A stretch of DNA of 64,000 bases from Aptenodytes patagonicus (taxonomy: Eukaryota; Chordata; Aves; Sphenisciformes; Spheniscidae). Below are positions 47,729 through 59,900 of this stretch, piece by piece. Numbering within the stretch: the stretch's first letter is position 1; every line of letters starts with the position of its first letter. A program made the translations under genes and the position numbers. Under the pieces are notes generated by a model. The model searched no databases. It worked only from the letters and a program-made list of their open reading frames with translations, and was not told the DNA's origin. Location of the stretch: NCBI RefSeq assembly GCF_965638725.1, contig NC_134951.1:3968001-4032000 (forward strand). Reading direction: 5' to 3'.

Positions 47729-50700
47729 AAAGGCAATTCATGATGCAGCTTTCTCAGGAATGATCCAGTAATTGCCTAAATTCGGTCAGACCCCAAGAAC
47801 CAGCTTTGAAGTCATGAAGAATTACCCCAATGTATGCACCTCCTAGGACACGGAGAACCCAACTCATATCCTATGGAAAAGCACCCAGAACTATGTTTTC
47901 AAAGCACCACAGCTTTTAAATAGTAATAACAAAAAAACAGTTCATAAACAATTTGTTTTATCACCTCACGTTTTCCTCATTTGCCCTTTCAGAAACAGGT
48001 GGGAGAAGAGCCCTGTTCACTTGAACGACATAATGCTTTCTTGTGGGCTCCATAGAAACCATAGTTGTCTCTGTTGCAAACCGTAGTCACTGTATAAATG
48101 TTGGTTTAATTATCTTTCCTCTTAAAACCATGTGCAGGTCAAGATAATTTCATTAATGCCCCTTTTTTCACACTGCTGCCTAATGGAAAACCTTTATAAC
48201 CGCAGGGGTTTCTCTTCTCTGCCACCAAATTCTCTTTCTCTCTCTTTTTCTCCCTCTACACTGAGAGATCTCGGGGCCTCCCAGATGTTAAATCGCATGC
48301 AGAGCTAAACTCTCAAAAACAAATAAATCAGGTCATGGCACATCACCACGTGAAATATTTATCAGACCCCCTAGGCAGTGGCCTAAGTTGATGTTTTCTT
48401 CAGAATTAAGTATTATTTGGGTCTATGGAAAAGGCTGGGTTTTCCCCCCTAACAATTTCTGAAAAAGCCAAATGCAGATGATATCAGACATCCCACCCTT
48501 CCCACACGGGTAGCAATGAGTGCTGGGGAAAGTTTTGGGGACAATTTGTACCCGAGCAATTGTTCTCACTCGCTCAGAATAATCGTATACAACTTTGGCA
48601 TCAAGCTGTCCGTGGGTTTCGGATGGCCAGCCCTAAAGATACTCCGAGGGCGCAGGGACCTGCAGGTTTGTCCTCAGTGAGTGCCTGGCTAATTCCACGA
48701 CAAGAAAGGATTTTCCCAAAGTGAGGAGAAGGCAAACCCAGAGTTCCCTTTTCGCTGCCCAGACATTTCCCAGGTTGACAAACGAAAACTACAAAAAAGG
48801 TCAGACGGAAAAGACAAAAAGCTTTGCAAAAAATGTTAGATTTCTGGACGTTATGCAGTGTCCCGTGATTCTTTATGACGAAATGGAAAAGCTTCACCAG
48901 AAACTAGCTATTCCCTGCAAAAAAAAAAAAAAAAAAAAATCATATTCTGCTAAAAATAACTTATTATGGAAACTTAGATCCGAGGAACACTTGTGTCTGC
49001 GGTGTCGGGTACATATGTCTGCTCTGTCGCATCCTGCCAGCCTCCCTCCTCCCGCGGCCTGACTTCAGACTTGCCCACTCGCTCTCCGGTTGCCAAATCC
49101 CCGGTTCGACGTCGCTGTGGTTTCAGGAGAGCCAGCTGGGAAGCTCTCCCACACCTGCAGGCTCCCTCCTCCCAGCTGTCAGGAGGATGAACCCGGTTTG
49201 CGGGAAACCAGGTATTTCAGATAGGGTTTAGTGAAGGAGTGTGGATGGCAGCTCTTAGGAAGTGCTGCGTGCTCAGACACGCTGACGGATATTAAGTGGA
49301 AAACGACATAAAAATCAGCTTCAGCCAACTTTCCCGCTATTGTAGCAAATTTTGTATAAATAGAATAATTTATCGGCTTCTTTATGGGAAGCAGATCTTT
49401 CTTTTCCAGCCCCCCCGGCCACATCCACACCAGTAAATGAATCAGTGCCGGAACCAGGCTAAGACGTAAAATTTAGCACAGCCCCTGGCACACTTCTGGT
49501 CTGGGCAAACCGGCTCCTAGGCAGAGCTCAAGAGTTAGCACAGGGACTAACACCCAGCAAGCCGCCCGCTGTGGATCCCTTTTTGGAAAGCCAGGAGACC
49601 TTAATATCCTGTATATGGCTTGGCCAGGCCAGCTGGCCTCACGGCTGCCTTGGATTTACCGCTGTGGATGTGGTCGCTGCAATCACAGATGATTTTCAGC
49701 CACAAACATCCTTTACCTTGCGCTCGCTGCTCTTTCACTCCCCTTCCTAGGACAACGTCAGAGGGTAAAGCGGCTGGGTGTTTGGATAATAAGATCACAA
49801 TCTATTTCAGGAATGAAAACAAGGGAATAAAGAGCCCTAAAAAATACTAGTGCTCATCCAAGAGGCAAAACGGTCATGGGACTGCAGCATATGGAGGGTG
49901 ATTCTCTGCTATTCTGCAGCCAACTACTTCTTGGATTTCACCGCCGAAACCCTGCTGGTACGAGCACACGTAGCGGAGGAGAGCTCTCTCGCTGAAAAGC
50001 CTAAAATCATGATAATTGCCTCTGATCTGGGAGATGTGGTCTCACCGGTGAATCCAGACCAACTACACGCAACCGGGGAGAGGAACCTCCGCTCCCCGGG
50101 GTCTGCCCCGTGCCCTGGGGTCCTTTCAGGGAGATGCGGGGAGAGTGGCCAGAGACCCGGACGGTTCCTGATCCTGCTCTCCCGCCGGGAAAGGAAGACG
50201 TGGGAAGAGCCCCTTCTCCTGCCGAGGCCAGACAAGCCTCTTGGCGAACCTCTTCAAGACACGTTACGGGGCAGAGGGAAGCAGATGGCCGGGTGTTTAG
50301 GGGTCTGGCAGGAGGAATCTCTGGGCATTTGGCAGAGAGTCCTGATTTAGCTGCATTTCCTTCTGCTTGGACATTTTCTAGATGTGCATGCTACTCCTGC
50401 TTGATAGGGACGCTGCTTCTTAGGAGATTTTATCAGAGCAAGTAAGAGCTTACGGTGCGTGGCAGCTGGTGAGCCCTCATTAACCCATTATCTGTTCATA
50501 TGAACCAAATGCACCCTCACAAATACCTGTGCAAGTTCTCTCCCTCGTGCAGGGAAGTCCGTACCCCCTTGCCATGAGGTTATATTAAAAGCGTTGGTGT
50601 GCACAGCCCAGCCTGTGGATTGGGTTATTCCTCCTCGAGCGGGGAGCAGCAGCCGCGGGTTTGGGAACGCAGGACAGGATCATTTGCGCACGGCCAACAG

Positions 50701-51400
50701 AAAAAGTTGTCAGGCCGCTGGGGTTTTATTGCACAAGAGACATGTTGTGCTCGTCATGGTGTCCCGTACATCTTCCATTCCTCAGAAGACTGTACTAACG
50801 CTTACTGACCGATATCAGGGCTGTATTGCACCAGGCGGTGTTGAAATACAGGCAGGGAAGGAGCCTGCTCCAGATGTTACTGATCCTTATTTTACAGGAG
50901 GGAAAATGAGTCCAGGATGACTCTCGCTGCAATATTCATCTGGAAGAGATTATTTGAGCCCAAATTTTTTTGAGTACAAGTCTTTCGGCTTTGCCACACA
51001 GCAGTTCGTTCTCCCTAAAGCACACGGCAAAAAGACAGAAAAAGGCGGGCAGTGAAACCCACCTGAGTGCCAGTTGCTCCTCTCCTACGGGGCATTTCTA
51101 AAGCACCTCTTGCTCCTTTTTGTCAGTGTAATATCTGATATGCCCTCGGTTGGGGGACTATATTTAATGCTTTTTTTCCCTCTGACTGGGAGAGAGACGG
51201 TCCACTTCCACGCATCGCCTGGGGATTGCAGAGTCGTCAGGACTAACGTGGGGGAAGCGCTGGGTTTATAATTAGTCCCGGGGTGTGCAGCCACTGCCCA
51301 ATTTTTCCTTTTCCCTCCTTCACTGGGGCGTCAGTGCTGTTTCCCTGCTGCCCATGGGGCTGAAGCCTTTGCTTTCCTTTGTGGCCACTCTTCAGCTGAG
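47729..51400. other. Intergenic, no gene recognised
   Basis: No supported exon. An A21 run is at 48.92 kb. The 166-codon frame at 49,850-50,350 shows no domain or signal peptide. Confidence 0.55.
48919..48939. repeat. A21 homopolymer
   Basis: Uninterrupted run of 21 A. No retroposed gene or SINE is evident just before it. Confidence 0.9.
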
Positions 51401-51549
51401 TATGCCCCATCCCTGGAAACATTCCAGGTCAGGCTGGACGGGGCTCTGAGCAACCTGCTCTCGTTGAAGATGTCCCTGCCCACGGCAGGGGGGTTGGACT
51501 AGATGATCTTTAAAGGTCCCTTCCAACCCAAACCATTCTGTGATTCTAT
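51401..51549 (+). mobile_element. CR1 LINE 3' tail
   Basis: ATGCCCCATCCCTGGAAACA to TTCTGTGATTCTATT. Same subfamily as the copies at position 1 and 24.67 kb (CATTCCAGGTCAGGCTGGAC). Confidence 0.88.
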
Positions 51550-51754
51550 TGAGGGTGCTCTTAATAAATAGAACTCCCCACAGCACCTTCAGCGAGATGG
51601 AGGCCACCCCACCGAGAAAGCAGCTGTCACCCGGTCCGTGGGGTCTGGTGGTGCTTCTTGAGGATGGGGGCTGCGGGGGCCATGGGGACGGAGGGGGTGA
51701 ACATGTGAGAGCCCAGGCAGTGTCCCCGAGGAGGTCCAGGATGGTTAATTCTCT

Positions 51755-52131
51755 TAGCCCGGAGAAAAGGAGGCTGAGGGGAGACCTCATCGCTCTCTAC
51801 AACTCCCTGAAAGGAGGTTGTAGCGAGGTGGGGGTCGGTCTCTTCTCCCAAGGAACAAGTGATGGGACGAGAGGAAACGGCCTCAAGTTGCACCAGGGGA
51901 GGTTTAGATTGGACGTGAGGGAAAATGTCTTTACTGAAAGAGTGGTTAAACATTGGACCAGGCTGCCCAGGGAAGGGGTTGAGTCCCCGTCCCTGGAGGT
52001 ATTTAAAAGACGTGTAGATGAGGCGCTTAGGGACATGGTTTAGTGGGCCTGGTGGTGTTGGGTTGACGGTTGGACTCGATGATCTTAGAGGTCTTTTCCA
52101 ACCTCAATGATTCTATGATTCTATGATTCTA
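51755..52131 (+). mobile_element. CR1 LINE 3' fragment
   Basis: Encodes [20 protein letters not shown] to the ORF2 stop at 52,043, then 3' UTR and ATTCTATGATTCTATGATTCTA. It lies about 200 bp after another CR1 tail of a different subfamily. Confidence 0.9.
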
Positions 52132-53330
52132 ATACCCATAAGCTGACCGCAAGGCGGAGGGAGATGTATGGAGACCCCAGGCTCCTCTCCTGAAGCTGAG
52201 GATATCCCCAAAGCCCCGGCCCTTCCTATGCAATCGCGGAGGGATCTCCAGCACCACTGTGCACGGTGAAGGACAGTGAAGCAGCTTTTCACCTCGAGCC
52301 AGGATAAACTGCACAGGTCAGCAGCGCTTTAACAGTCCTGCTCATGCCCCGAAGGTGGGAGTTTGTGTTTAGCTCTGGATTCATACCAAAGGCTTCCCAG
52401 TCTGTGCAGTAACAAGCAGAAAGGATTAGTCCTGTGCTGCTTCCAGGTCACCTCAGCACCGGACTGAAAGCAGCCGTGTAGACATGCTTTTATTTTAAGT
52501 TACACGTGGGACTCCCATGCCCTGGTAGCTTCCGACCTAGGAGAGACCCCTCTTCTCTTTTGGAGGGGTTGGTGATGTGGACCAGTGCAAACCGCTGCAA
52601 GGGGAGAATTAATCTTCCTTATTATGAACCTTTGCATATATCTATGGGAAGAAAATGTCATTAATTAGACTTTCAAATCATTCTGATATTGAAATCACCT
52701 AAACTGCCAGCATTAATAAGACACGCAAGTAACAGCCTGGACAAACTCAGAATGAACTCACCACCAGAGGTGAGTATAAAAATTCAGGTCACCGTATCTA
52801 AACACCCATGCAATCCTTCTCGTGTGCAATTGCCTAGAACAGGCTGTCATCAAAAGCCGCCTGTTTGCATCTGCACAGATAGTTCCAGGCTGTTTCCATC
52901 ATGCAGGGACTGAACAACCTTGAACTTGCACCACCGAAGTAATCATGGGCAGGATGGTACCAAACAGCTATTCATCTCCTCCAAGGAGAGCCCTTGAAAT
53001 GTCCGATGACCTGATTTTCATGCTTTGCTCTTCTTCAGAGATAAAGCAGCTGGAGGCTAAGGAATCGGCGTTTCTCCAGGTGAACGAGACCTGTGGTTCT
53101 GCATCAGAGCCCGCACCCACCCGCCCGGTCCAGCGTCCCCTTTTGGGGAGCGGCCGTGGCCAACGCAGCCGGCAGAGCCCCTCTTCAGGAGATGTCTGGT
53201 ATTTGCTGTCAGCATGAAGAGCCCTTCACCTTCTTACCACTGCTTAGAAGTTCGCTTTTGCTTGGAAGCTCGGGGGTTTGTAGACAGCCCTTCTCAGTCC
53301 CACAAATACTCTCAGGGTAAATGCTGGATT
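52132..53330. other. Intergenic between CR1 copies
   Basis: No gene recognised. Confidence 0.55.
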
Positions 53331-53901
53331 TAGGGAAGTGATCGTGCCCCTGTACTCGGCACTGGTGAGGCCGCACCTCGAATACTGTGTTCAGTTTTGG
53401 GCCCCTCACTCCAAGAAGGACGTCGAGGTGCTGGAGCGTGTCCAGAGAAGGGCAACGAGGCTGGTGAGGGGTCTGGAGAACAAGTCTTCTGAGGAGCGGC
53501 TGAGGGAACTGGGACTGTTTAGCCTGGAGAAAAGGAGGCTGAGGGGAGACCTCATCGCTCTCTACAACTACCTGAAAGGAGGTTGTAGCGAGGTGGGGGT
53601 CGGTCTCTTCTCCCAAGGAACAAGCGATAGGACGAGAGGAAACGGCCTCAAGTTGCACCAGGGGAGGTTTAGGTTGGACGTGAGGAAAAATGTCTTCACT
53701 GAAAGAGTGGTGAAACATTGGACCAGGCTGCCCAGGGAAGTGGTGGAGTCCCCATCCCTGGAGGTATTTAAAAGACGTGTAGATGAGGCGCTTAGGGACA
53801 TGGTTTAGTGGGCCTGGTGGTGTTGGGTCGACGGTTGGACTCGATGATCTTAGAGGTCTTTTCCAACCTCAATGATTCTATGATTCTACGATTCTATGAT
53901 T
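53331..53901 (+). mobile_element. CR1 LINE 3' fragment
   Basis: Encodes 156 codons from [20 protein letters not shown] to the stop at 53,808, then 3' UTR and ATTCTATGATTCTACGATTC. The frame is open throughout, so it is fairly young. Confidence 0.92.
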
Positions 53902-54559
53902 TCAGCGTTACCCACCTCGAATTTGGGGTTGAATCTTGCTAACTTACTGGTTTTGGTGACCCCCCCCCCCGCTAGTGAACCACCCCATGCCAGCACCTCT
54001 CCTCTGGACCTCAGGCTTAGTCTGGCCACATCAACGTTGAGACTTTCTTGGCCCCCAAAACGGAGTTTGCTCGACCCCCGAGCAGCTCCCTGGCGTTGCC
54101 CGGGTCAGCGCCAGCTGCCGCAGACCACGTCCCCGCCCGCACCTCCGCCAACAAATTCCGTGTGGACGTTTGAGTTTCAGCTGTGCCCAAGCCCTCCGAC
54201 TTTCCTAACAGGGACGTGCTTGACAGTAATAACCTGGGGAAAAGCACTCGCGCTTACGCACGCCTTGGCTCTCTGCATCCTCGCCACCAGCTGTCGGACC
54301 CTGGCAGCGTCATGGGACGCACCGCGCTATGAAGGAGCAGCTACAGTCCACAGCCGTCCCCTTTGACGAGGGAAAAGTTTCGGGATGATGCCCAGGATGA
54401 TGTTACCGGGGGTGTGTGTAGGGGGGTGTGTGGGGGGTCTGTCCTGCACGAAGAGCGCAGGTGTGAGGAAAGCCCAGGTTGCGGCAGAGGTTGGGACTCA
54501 CGTTCGGAAGACAGAATGGGTGTGTAGCCCAAAACGGGGGGGTTGCACTGGCTTGGTTG
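53902..54559. other. Intergenic between CR1 and the MTMR9 CpG island
   Basis: No gene recognised. GC content rises toward the island. Confidence 0.5.
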
Positions 54560-56921
54560 CTTCTGCCCCGTCCTCCGTGCAGGCGGCAGAGCCTGGAAAT
54601 CAGGGGCCCCGGTTGTCACGGGGGTGCAGCCGAAGCACTGGGGAACCCGAGGGCGGGAATGAGAAAGCAGCGGGTGAAAGACGACGAGTGGGCCGTGCGG
54701 GGGCTGCCGAAGGGCCGGAGGGGGCTGCGAAAGCTCCTTCCCGGGCTGGGTAACGGGGACGAGCAGGGGCTCGGAAACGTCCCAAACTGAGAGGTTGCGG
54801 CGCGTAACGTAACCGAGCACCGACGCTGCCGGAGGCGGGGGTTGGAGCGTCTGGGGAGAAGGGGTCGAAGCCTTCCCCGGGGGTGCCTGGGGAAGATGCC
54901 GACCTCAAGACCGGACCCGGCCCGACGTACGGGGAGCTGCTCGGGCGGGAGAGGTCCCTGACTCGGATCCTCGGCGCGCCGCCGAGCCTCCTCCAGGGAG
55001 CGGGGCTGCCCCCCTTTCCCCGCTGCCCTCCCCGAAACCAAGGACGGCGGGTGAAGGCCCAGCGCGGCGGGGGGGGGGGGGGGGTGTCTGTGTGTGTCCG
55101 GGCAGAGCGGGCGGCCCCGGGGGGACCGGCGGCACCTCGGCCGGCACCGGGAGGAGGCCCGCGAGAGCGCCCGAGGGGTGCGAGCCGGGGGCGGCGGGTC
55201 CGAATTTTTGGCCTTTTGCGTGAGGGAGAGCGGAGCCGCGCTGGGCTGAGGCCCGGAGGGACCCCGCGGCGTTTTATTCCGGGCCGGTTCTGCCCCCGAA
55301 CCGCGGCTGCCGATTGCCTTCGCGGGCAGCAGCTCCCACCGAGGGGCTTCAGCAGCGAGAACACCCTGGCTCTGCACCCCCCGCCCCGCCCCGCCCGCTC
55401 CCTGCCCGCTCCGGGGCTCTACCCCGCTGCCTGCTGCGGCCCGGGGCTCGGAGCTCCTGCCTGCGCCGGGCATCTGACCCCCCTGCCCGGCCCCCGGAGC
55501 TCGGCCTCCCCCCCCCCCCGCCCGCTCCAGCCTGGGGCTCTGCCCGCCCCCTGCCCGCCCCGGAGCTCCGCCCCCCTGCCCGCCCCCTGTCCGCCCCGGA
55601 GCTCCGCCCCCCTGCCCGCTCCCTGCCCGCCCCGGAGCTCCGCCCCCCTGCCCGCTCCCTGCCCGCTCCCTGCCCGCCCCCTGCCCGCCCTGGAGCTCCG
55701 CCCCCCCGCCCGCTCCCTGCCCGCCCCCTGCCCGCTCCCTGCCCACCCCGGAGCTCCGCCCCCCCGCCTGCTCTCCCGCCCGCCCCCTGCCCGCCCCGAA
55801 GCTCCGCCCCCCTGCCCGCCCCCTGCCCGCCCCGGAGCTCCGCCCCCCTGCCCGCCCCCTGCCCGCCCCGGAGCTCCGCCCCCCTGCCCGCCCCCTGCCC
55901 GCCCCGGAGCTCCGCCCCCCCGCCTGCTCCCTGCCCGCCCCCTGCCCGCCCCGGAGCTCCGCCCCCCCCCCGCCCGTTCCCTGCCCGGCCGGGGCCGCGC
56001 CCCCATCGTCCCGCCCCTTCCCCAAGCTCCGCCCCCGCCCCCGCGCCGTTCCCCTTCCCCGTTGGCTCCCCTCCGGCAAGGCCCCGCCCCATTCGGCCCA
56101 GCCCCCGCCTCCTCCTACCCCGCCCACCCCCTTTAAACTCTCCGTGAGGCAGCGGAACGGTTGCGGCGGGGCCGTGGGGTGCGCCGGGCCTCTTGCGGCA
56201 GCACCGTTTCCGGTAAGGGCAGGCGTTCCGCCCCCGGAGGGCGAGCGCGGGCGGGGATTGGACGTGTCGGGTCACGTGAGGGCCCAACATCCGGGGAAGG
56301 GCCCGTGAGCTTCCGGCCGGTACCGCTCCGCCGGGCGCCTCCTGCGAGCGGCGGGGCCCGGGGGTCCTGGGGCGGCTCGGCCCGGCCCGGCCGCTGCCCC
56401 CCTCCGCCGCCCGGGGCTTCCCCTCCCCGGCCTATCCGGTGCCCTCCCGCCCCACTCCGCCGGGCCCCCGCGCTGCCCTGCCCCTCCCTTTGTCGAGCAC
56501 CGAGGGTCTCCCCCCGGCTTCCCCCACCGTCAGCCGCCCCCGGGACCCCCTCGGTCAGGCACCGGGCGCCCCGCTGGGAGCGGCGGCCCTGGGAGGGCGT
56601 AGGCCTTCTCAGGGCGGGGGTTGTGGCGTCCCGTCCCCCCTCTCCCCGCATCGTCCTTCCACCTCCCCCCCCCCCCCCCCGCCCCTCCCCGGGACCGGGC
56701 TGGCTTTCTCCGGCGTGCCGGGAGACCGGGCCGCCCCTTGGGTTATGCCCCAGCCTGCCTTCAGGGGCATCGTACAGGGCTGCCCGCCGGCTGTGGGCCA
56801 TCCCCAGGTCGTCCCAGCTCCTCCATCCCGTCCCGCTTGGCCTTGCCCAGGCTGCCTCTTGTTTCCCCAGCAAGTGTTTGCGGCCAAGGCCTCCCCGGGC
56901 CCGTTCCCTTTGCTAGCAAGC
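54560..56921 (+). promoter_or_regulatory. GC-rich CpG island and promoter region of MTMR9
   Basis: Extremely GC-rich DNA dense in CpG and GC boxes (CCGCCC) leading to the MTMR9 ATG. It contains a 36-bp minisatellite, a 16-base G run (55,069-55,084) and a 16-base C run (56,665-56,680). The exact transcription start is not visible; no clear TATA box lies near the ATG. Long proline- or glycine-rich open frames here are composition artefacts. Confidence 0.7.
55555..55990. repeat. GC-rich minisatellite, about 36-bp unit, about ten copies
   Basis: Repeated unit built from GGAGCTCCGCCCCCCTGCCC plus GC(C/T)CCCTGCCCGCCCC. GGAGCTCC recurs about every 36-58 bp. Each unit carries the palindrome GGAGCTCC and Sp1-type CCGCCC boxes. 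Some units are expanded by extra GCTCCCTGCCC modules. It lies 0.9-1.4 kb upstream of the MTMR9 ATG. Confidence 0.85.
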
Positions 56922-59900
56922 ATGGAGTTCGCCGAGCTGATCAAGACCCCTCGGGCGGACAACGTCGTCCTGCACCGCCCTTTCTACCTGGCCGTGGAGG
57001 GGACTCTCTGTTTGACCGGCCATCACCTCATTTTTTCTTCACGGCGTCAAGACAACGCTGAGGAGCTGTGGCTGCTGCACTCCAACATCGATTCTATTGA
57101 AAAAAGGTATGCCTCTTAATTTCCCTGCCGACCCGCACCTAGTTGCTTGTGTCTCGTGGGTTGAAAAGCCGTTGTCGAGGCTGGCCCGCGCGCCTCGGCT
57201 CTCTCAGCTCCGGGTCCGGAGAGGGGAAAGGACAGTCAGAGCACGGGGCAGGATATTGGCGAGGGCGGGTTGACGCCCGTTCTGTTTGGATATTGATATT
57301 TGACTGTTGCATCTTAAGATTATTTCTTTTGGTCGTATATCGAGTTGGAATTTTTATGTTTGAACACCTCTGTCAGCAGTAGTCTGTGTTAATCGTTGGG
57401 TGGATTTCATCGGTAACGCTCCGTAAAGGATGCGTCCCCACCACCGTTCAACGGAGGTGGAAGCCGAGGCACTGATGGAGTGATTTGCCTTCGGTCACCC
57501 AGCAAAACTGACGGCAGCAGCGGACTCTGGACTTTCTCAGCCCCGGATCAGTCTCCCACTGCTCGACACGATCGTCCCCTTCCTCCTCCAGCTGCTTACG
57601 GGAATCCAGCAACACTTCTGACAGCATGCTCCTTGTGGGAACGACCTGGGAAAGCTGAGTTGTAGCTGCAGCACTCCCATTTTATTCTTGCCCATCCCCT
57701 TTTGTTGCCGGGACTGCAGAGATTAATCTCCTTCCCATCGCTTCTGTCCGCTTTGCGTGTACCGTTGCCCCATCGCGCTTCCCTCGTTGAGCGGCAGTCC
57801 CACCTCACCTGGTCATTGTCTTCTGCTTCCTCACCTTGGTCCTTTTTCCACTTCGCTCGCCATAGCCTATTTTTTTCTTTTGTTAATTACAAAGTCAGTC
57901 CCTTGTTTTCCTTGCCTCTTAAGGAAATCTGGAAGAACAGATTTCCTTTCTGCCAGCAAGACTGGAGGGGGGGAAAAAAAAAAATCAAGCAGCAGCAATT
58001 AAAAATACCAGATTGCCTCAGAATCTGAGAATGGGTGAAGTACTGGGCGCTGATTAAGTTTGTTCCCGGTTTCTCTGAGCGTTTCCGAGAAACGCTGCAT
58101 CTTGGCCTGAGGGTGGAGAGGAGCAGAGTGGTGGAAGCCTCAGGAAATCTGTTCCCCTGTAGCACTGCTCAGTCATCAGGGTGGCTTGGCCTCGTCCTCC
58201 TCGCTGCTTGTACCAAACCAGCCGTAGCTCCGTTTTGAAAATTATTGTGGGCAAGCTTTTCTTTCTTTTATCTTTTTTTTTTTTTGAGCTTAGTTGCCGT
58301 TATAAGGTAAACTAACACCAAATGAGCAAGGAATGTTTTAAGTTACGGTGAGGGAGTAGCGCGTTGCTAGCTCAGTATGTGATTTATAATGGAGTTAGCT
58401 ACGTCTGCAGATAACTCGCAGCCCTTATTGCCAGCCCTGGTTTCTAGGAGGAGGTCTCTCTCCCTCCCCGAGAGTAGCTTTGTGTGATTGTAACTGCAAT
58501 GAGACTTTGCCACGTGAAAGGCTAAGAGTATCTTCTCGGTGCTGGAGGGGATGGAATAACAAGACTCTCAAATCAATAAAGGTCGTAAGAAGGTCCAGTT
58601 TGGCACTACTTCAGGCTGTTAGTGCACAACAACTGTGACGCTGTGCCAGGTTCTTAAAATGTCTTCTCCTGCTTTCATGACATGAGGCTCTTCTGTACAA
58701 AACAGCGTTTTACCTAATTATCAGACGGTCGTCAAACCGCTGCTTAAATTTTTGTAGCTTTTTAAGCAACTTAAATATGACCTGTCGGGTCCGCTGAGAT
58801 GTGGAACGGTCTCTGGTGATCTCCTGTGGTCTTTTTGCTTAAAGAAACGCGGAAAGGAAGCACGGCCCCGGTGACGCGTTGCAGCTGCTCTGGGTCACTA
58901 CGCCGGGGATCTGTGAAATAGCACTGCAGCGAGGGCAAACGACGCGCGGGCTGGCTCCGCTGGAGCTGCGGAACTCTTCTGTCAAAACGCCTGTAGTTCT
59001 TCCTTCAGCACTACCCAAATTAGAATTGGTTCTGCCTGTTAACCTTTGTCTGCACGGAAGAAATAGATGATGACCTTTCAGCCGTAATAATAGTTCTAAA
59101 ATAAATTACAGGCACCCTTTGTGGCACAGGTGAAGCAACCCAATGCTTAGCAACAGGTCTCCTCTTGGAGCCTGTGCAGCTCTGCCCTTGTGCGTGGCCT
59201 AACCGAGGGTGAGGCCACGAGGGACTGGAACTTGGTCCTTCAGGTCTCGCCTGCTTCGGCTTCTTGCGTCGCCCTCGGCTGCTGCAAGCACTCCTGTGGC
59301 GTTCGAGGAGACTCAGCTGCTTTTCCTTAGCTCGCTGCTTTGTGAACTGCAACCCACATGGTTCCTGTGAGCACTAGGGGCTGGTGAACGTAAAGGAAAC
59401 GCTCGGTTTCTGTTCAGGCATCGTCCTTCTTTCAGGTACTGGAAGTCTGGAGAGGGCGTCTGTGAGCTGTGCTTGTTTTGTAGCGGAGAGCTTTCTCTGG
59501 GCTGGCTCGGGTTGCAGCCAGCGGTGGTAAGACCTTAACTTCTCTCAGGTCTGCGGAGCACGTAGCTCCGTGGCACTGCAGGTGTCGGAAACCAAACTTT
59601 CTTGTTAAAGGCAAGGGAGTGTAATGTAGCCAGACCGAAATGTTATTTTAAAAACTAAATTAAACTCAGATGTGGTGGGGTTTTTTTTAGCAATCCTCAA
59701 AGTTTCAATGCATTACTTCAATGAAACTGGAAACTTCCAGCTGAAGCTTCCAGTACCATCAGAAAATACCTGAACGCACCTTTTCTCTTTCATGTTTTAA
59801 AGAAAAGCTGGGAGGAAAACCTTCTCTTTGTCTCTTAGTACTTATACTTCCACCCACTGCCGTGTCACAAGGATGGAACTAAAAAAAAGGTGGGCCACAA

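Noticed and set aside
54616-56290. Several open frames of 195-503 codons in the GC-rich island, with Pro- or Gly-rich 12-residue repeats
   Set aside because: They are translations of the 36-bp minisatellite and GC-biased DNA. Frames are open on both strands at once, with no domain, splice logic or start context.
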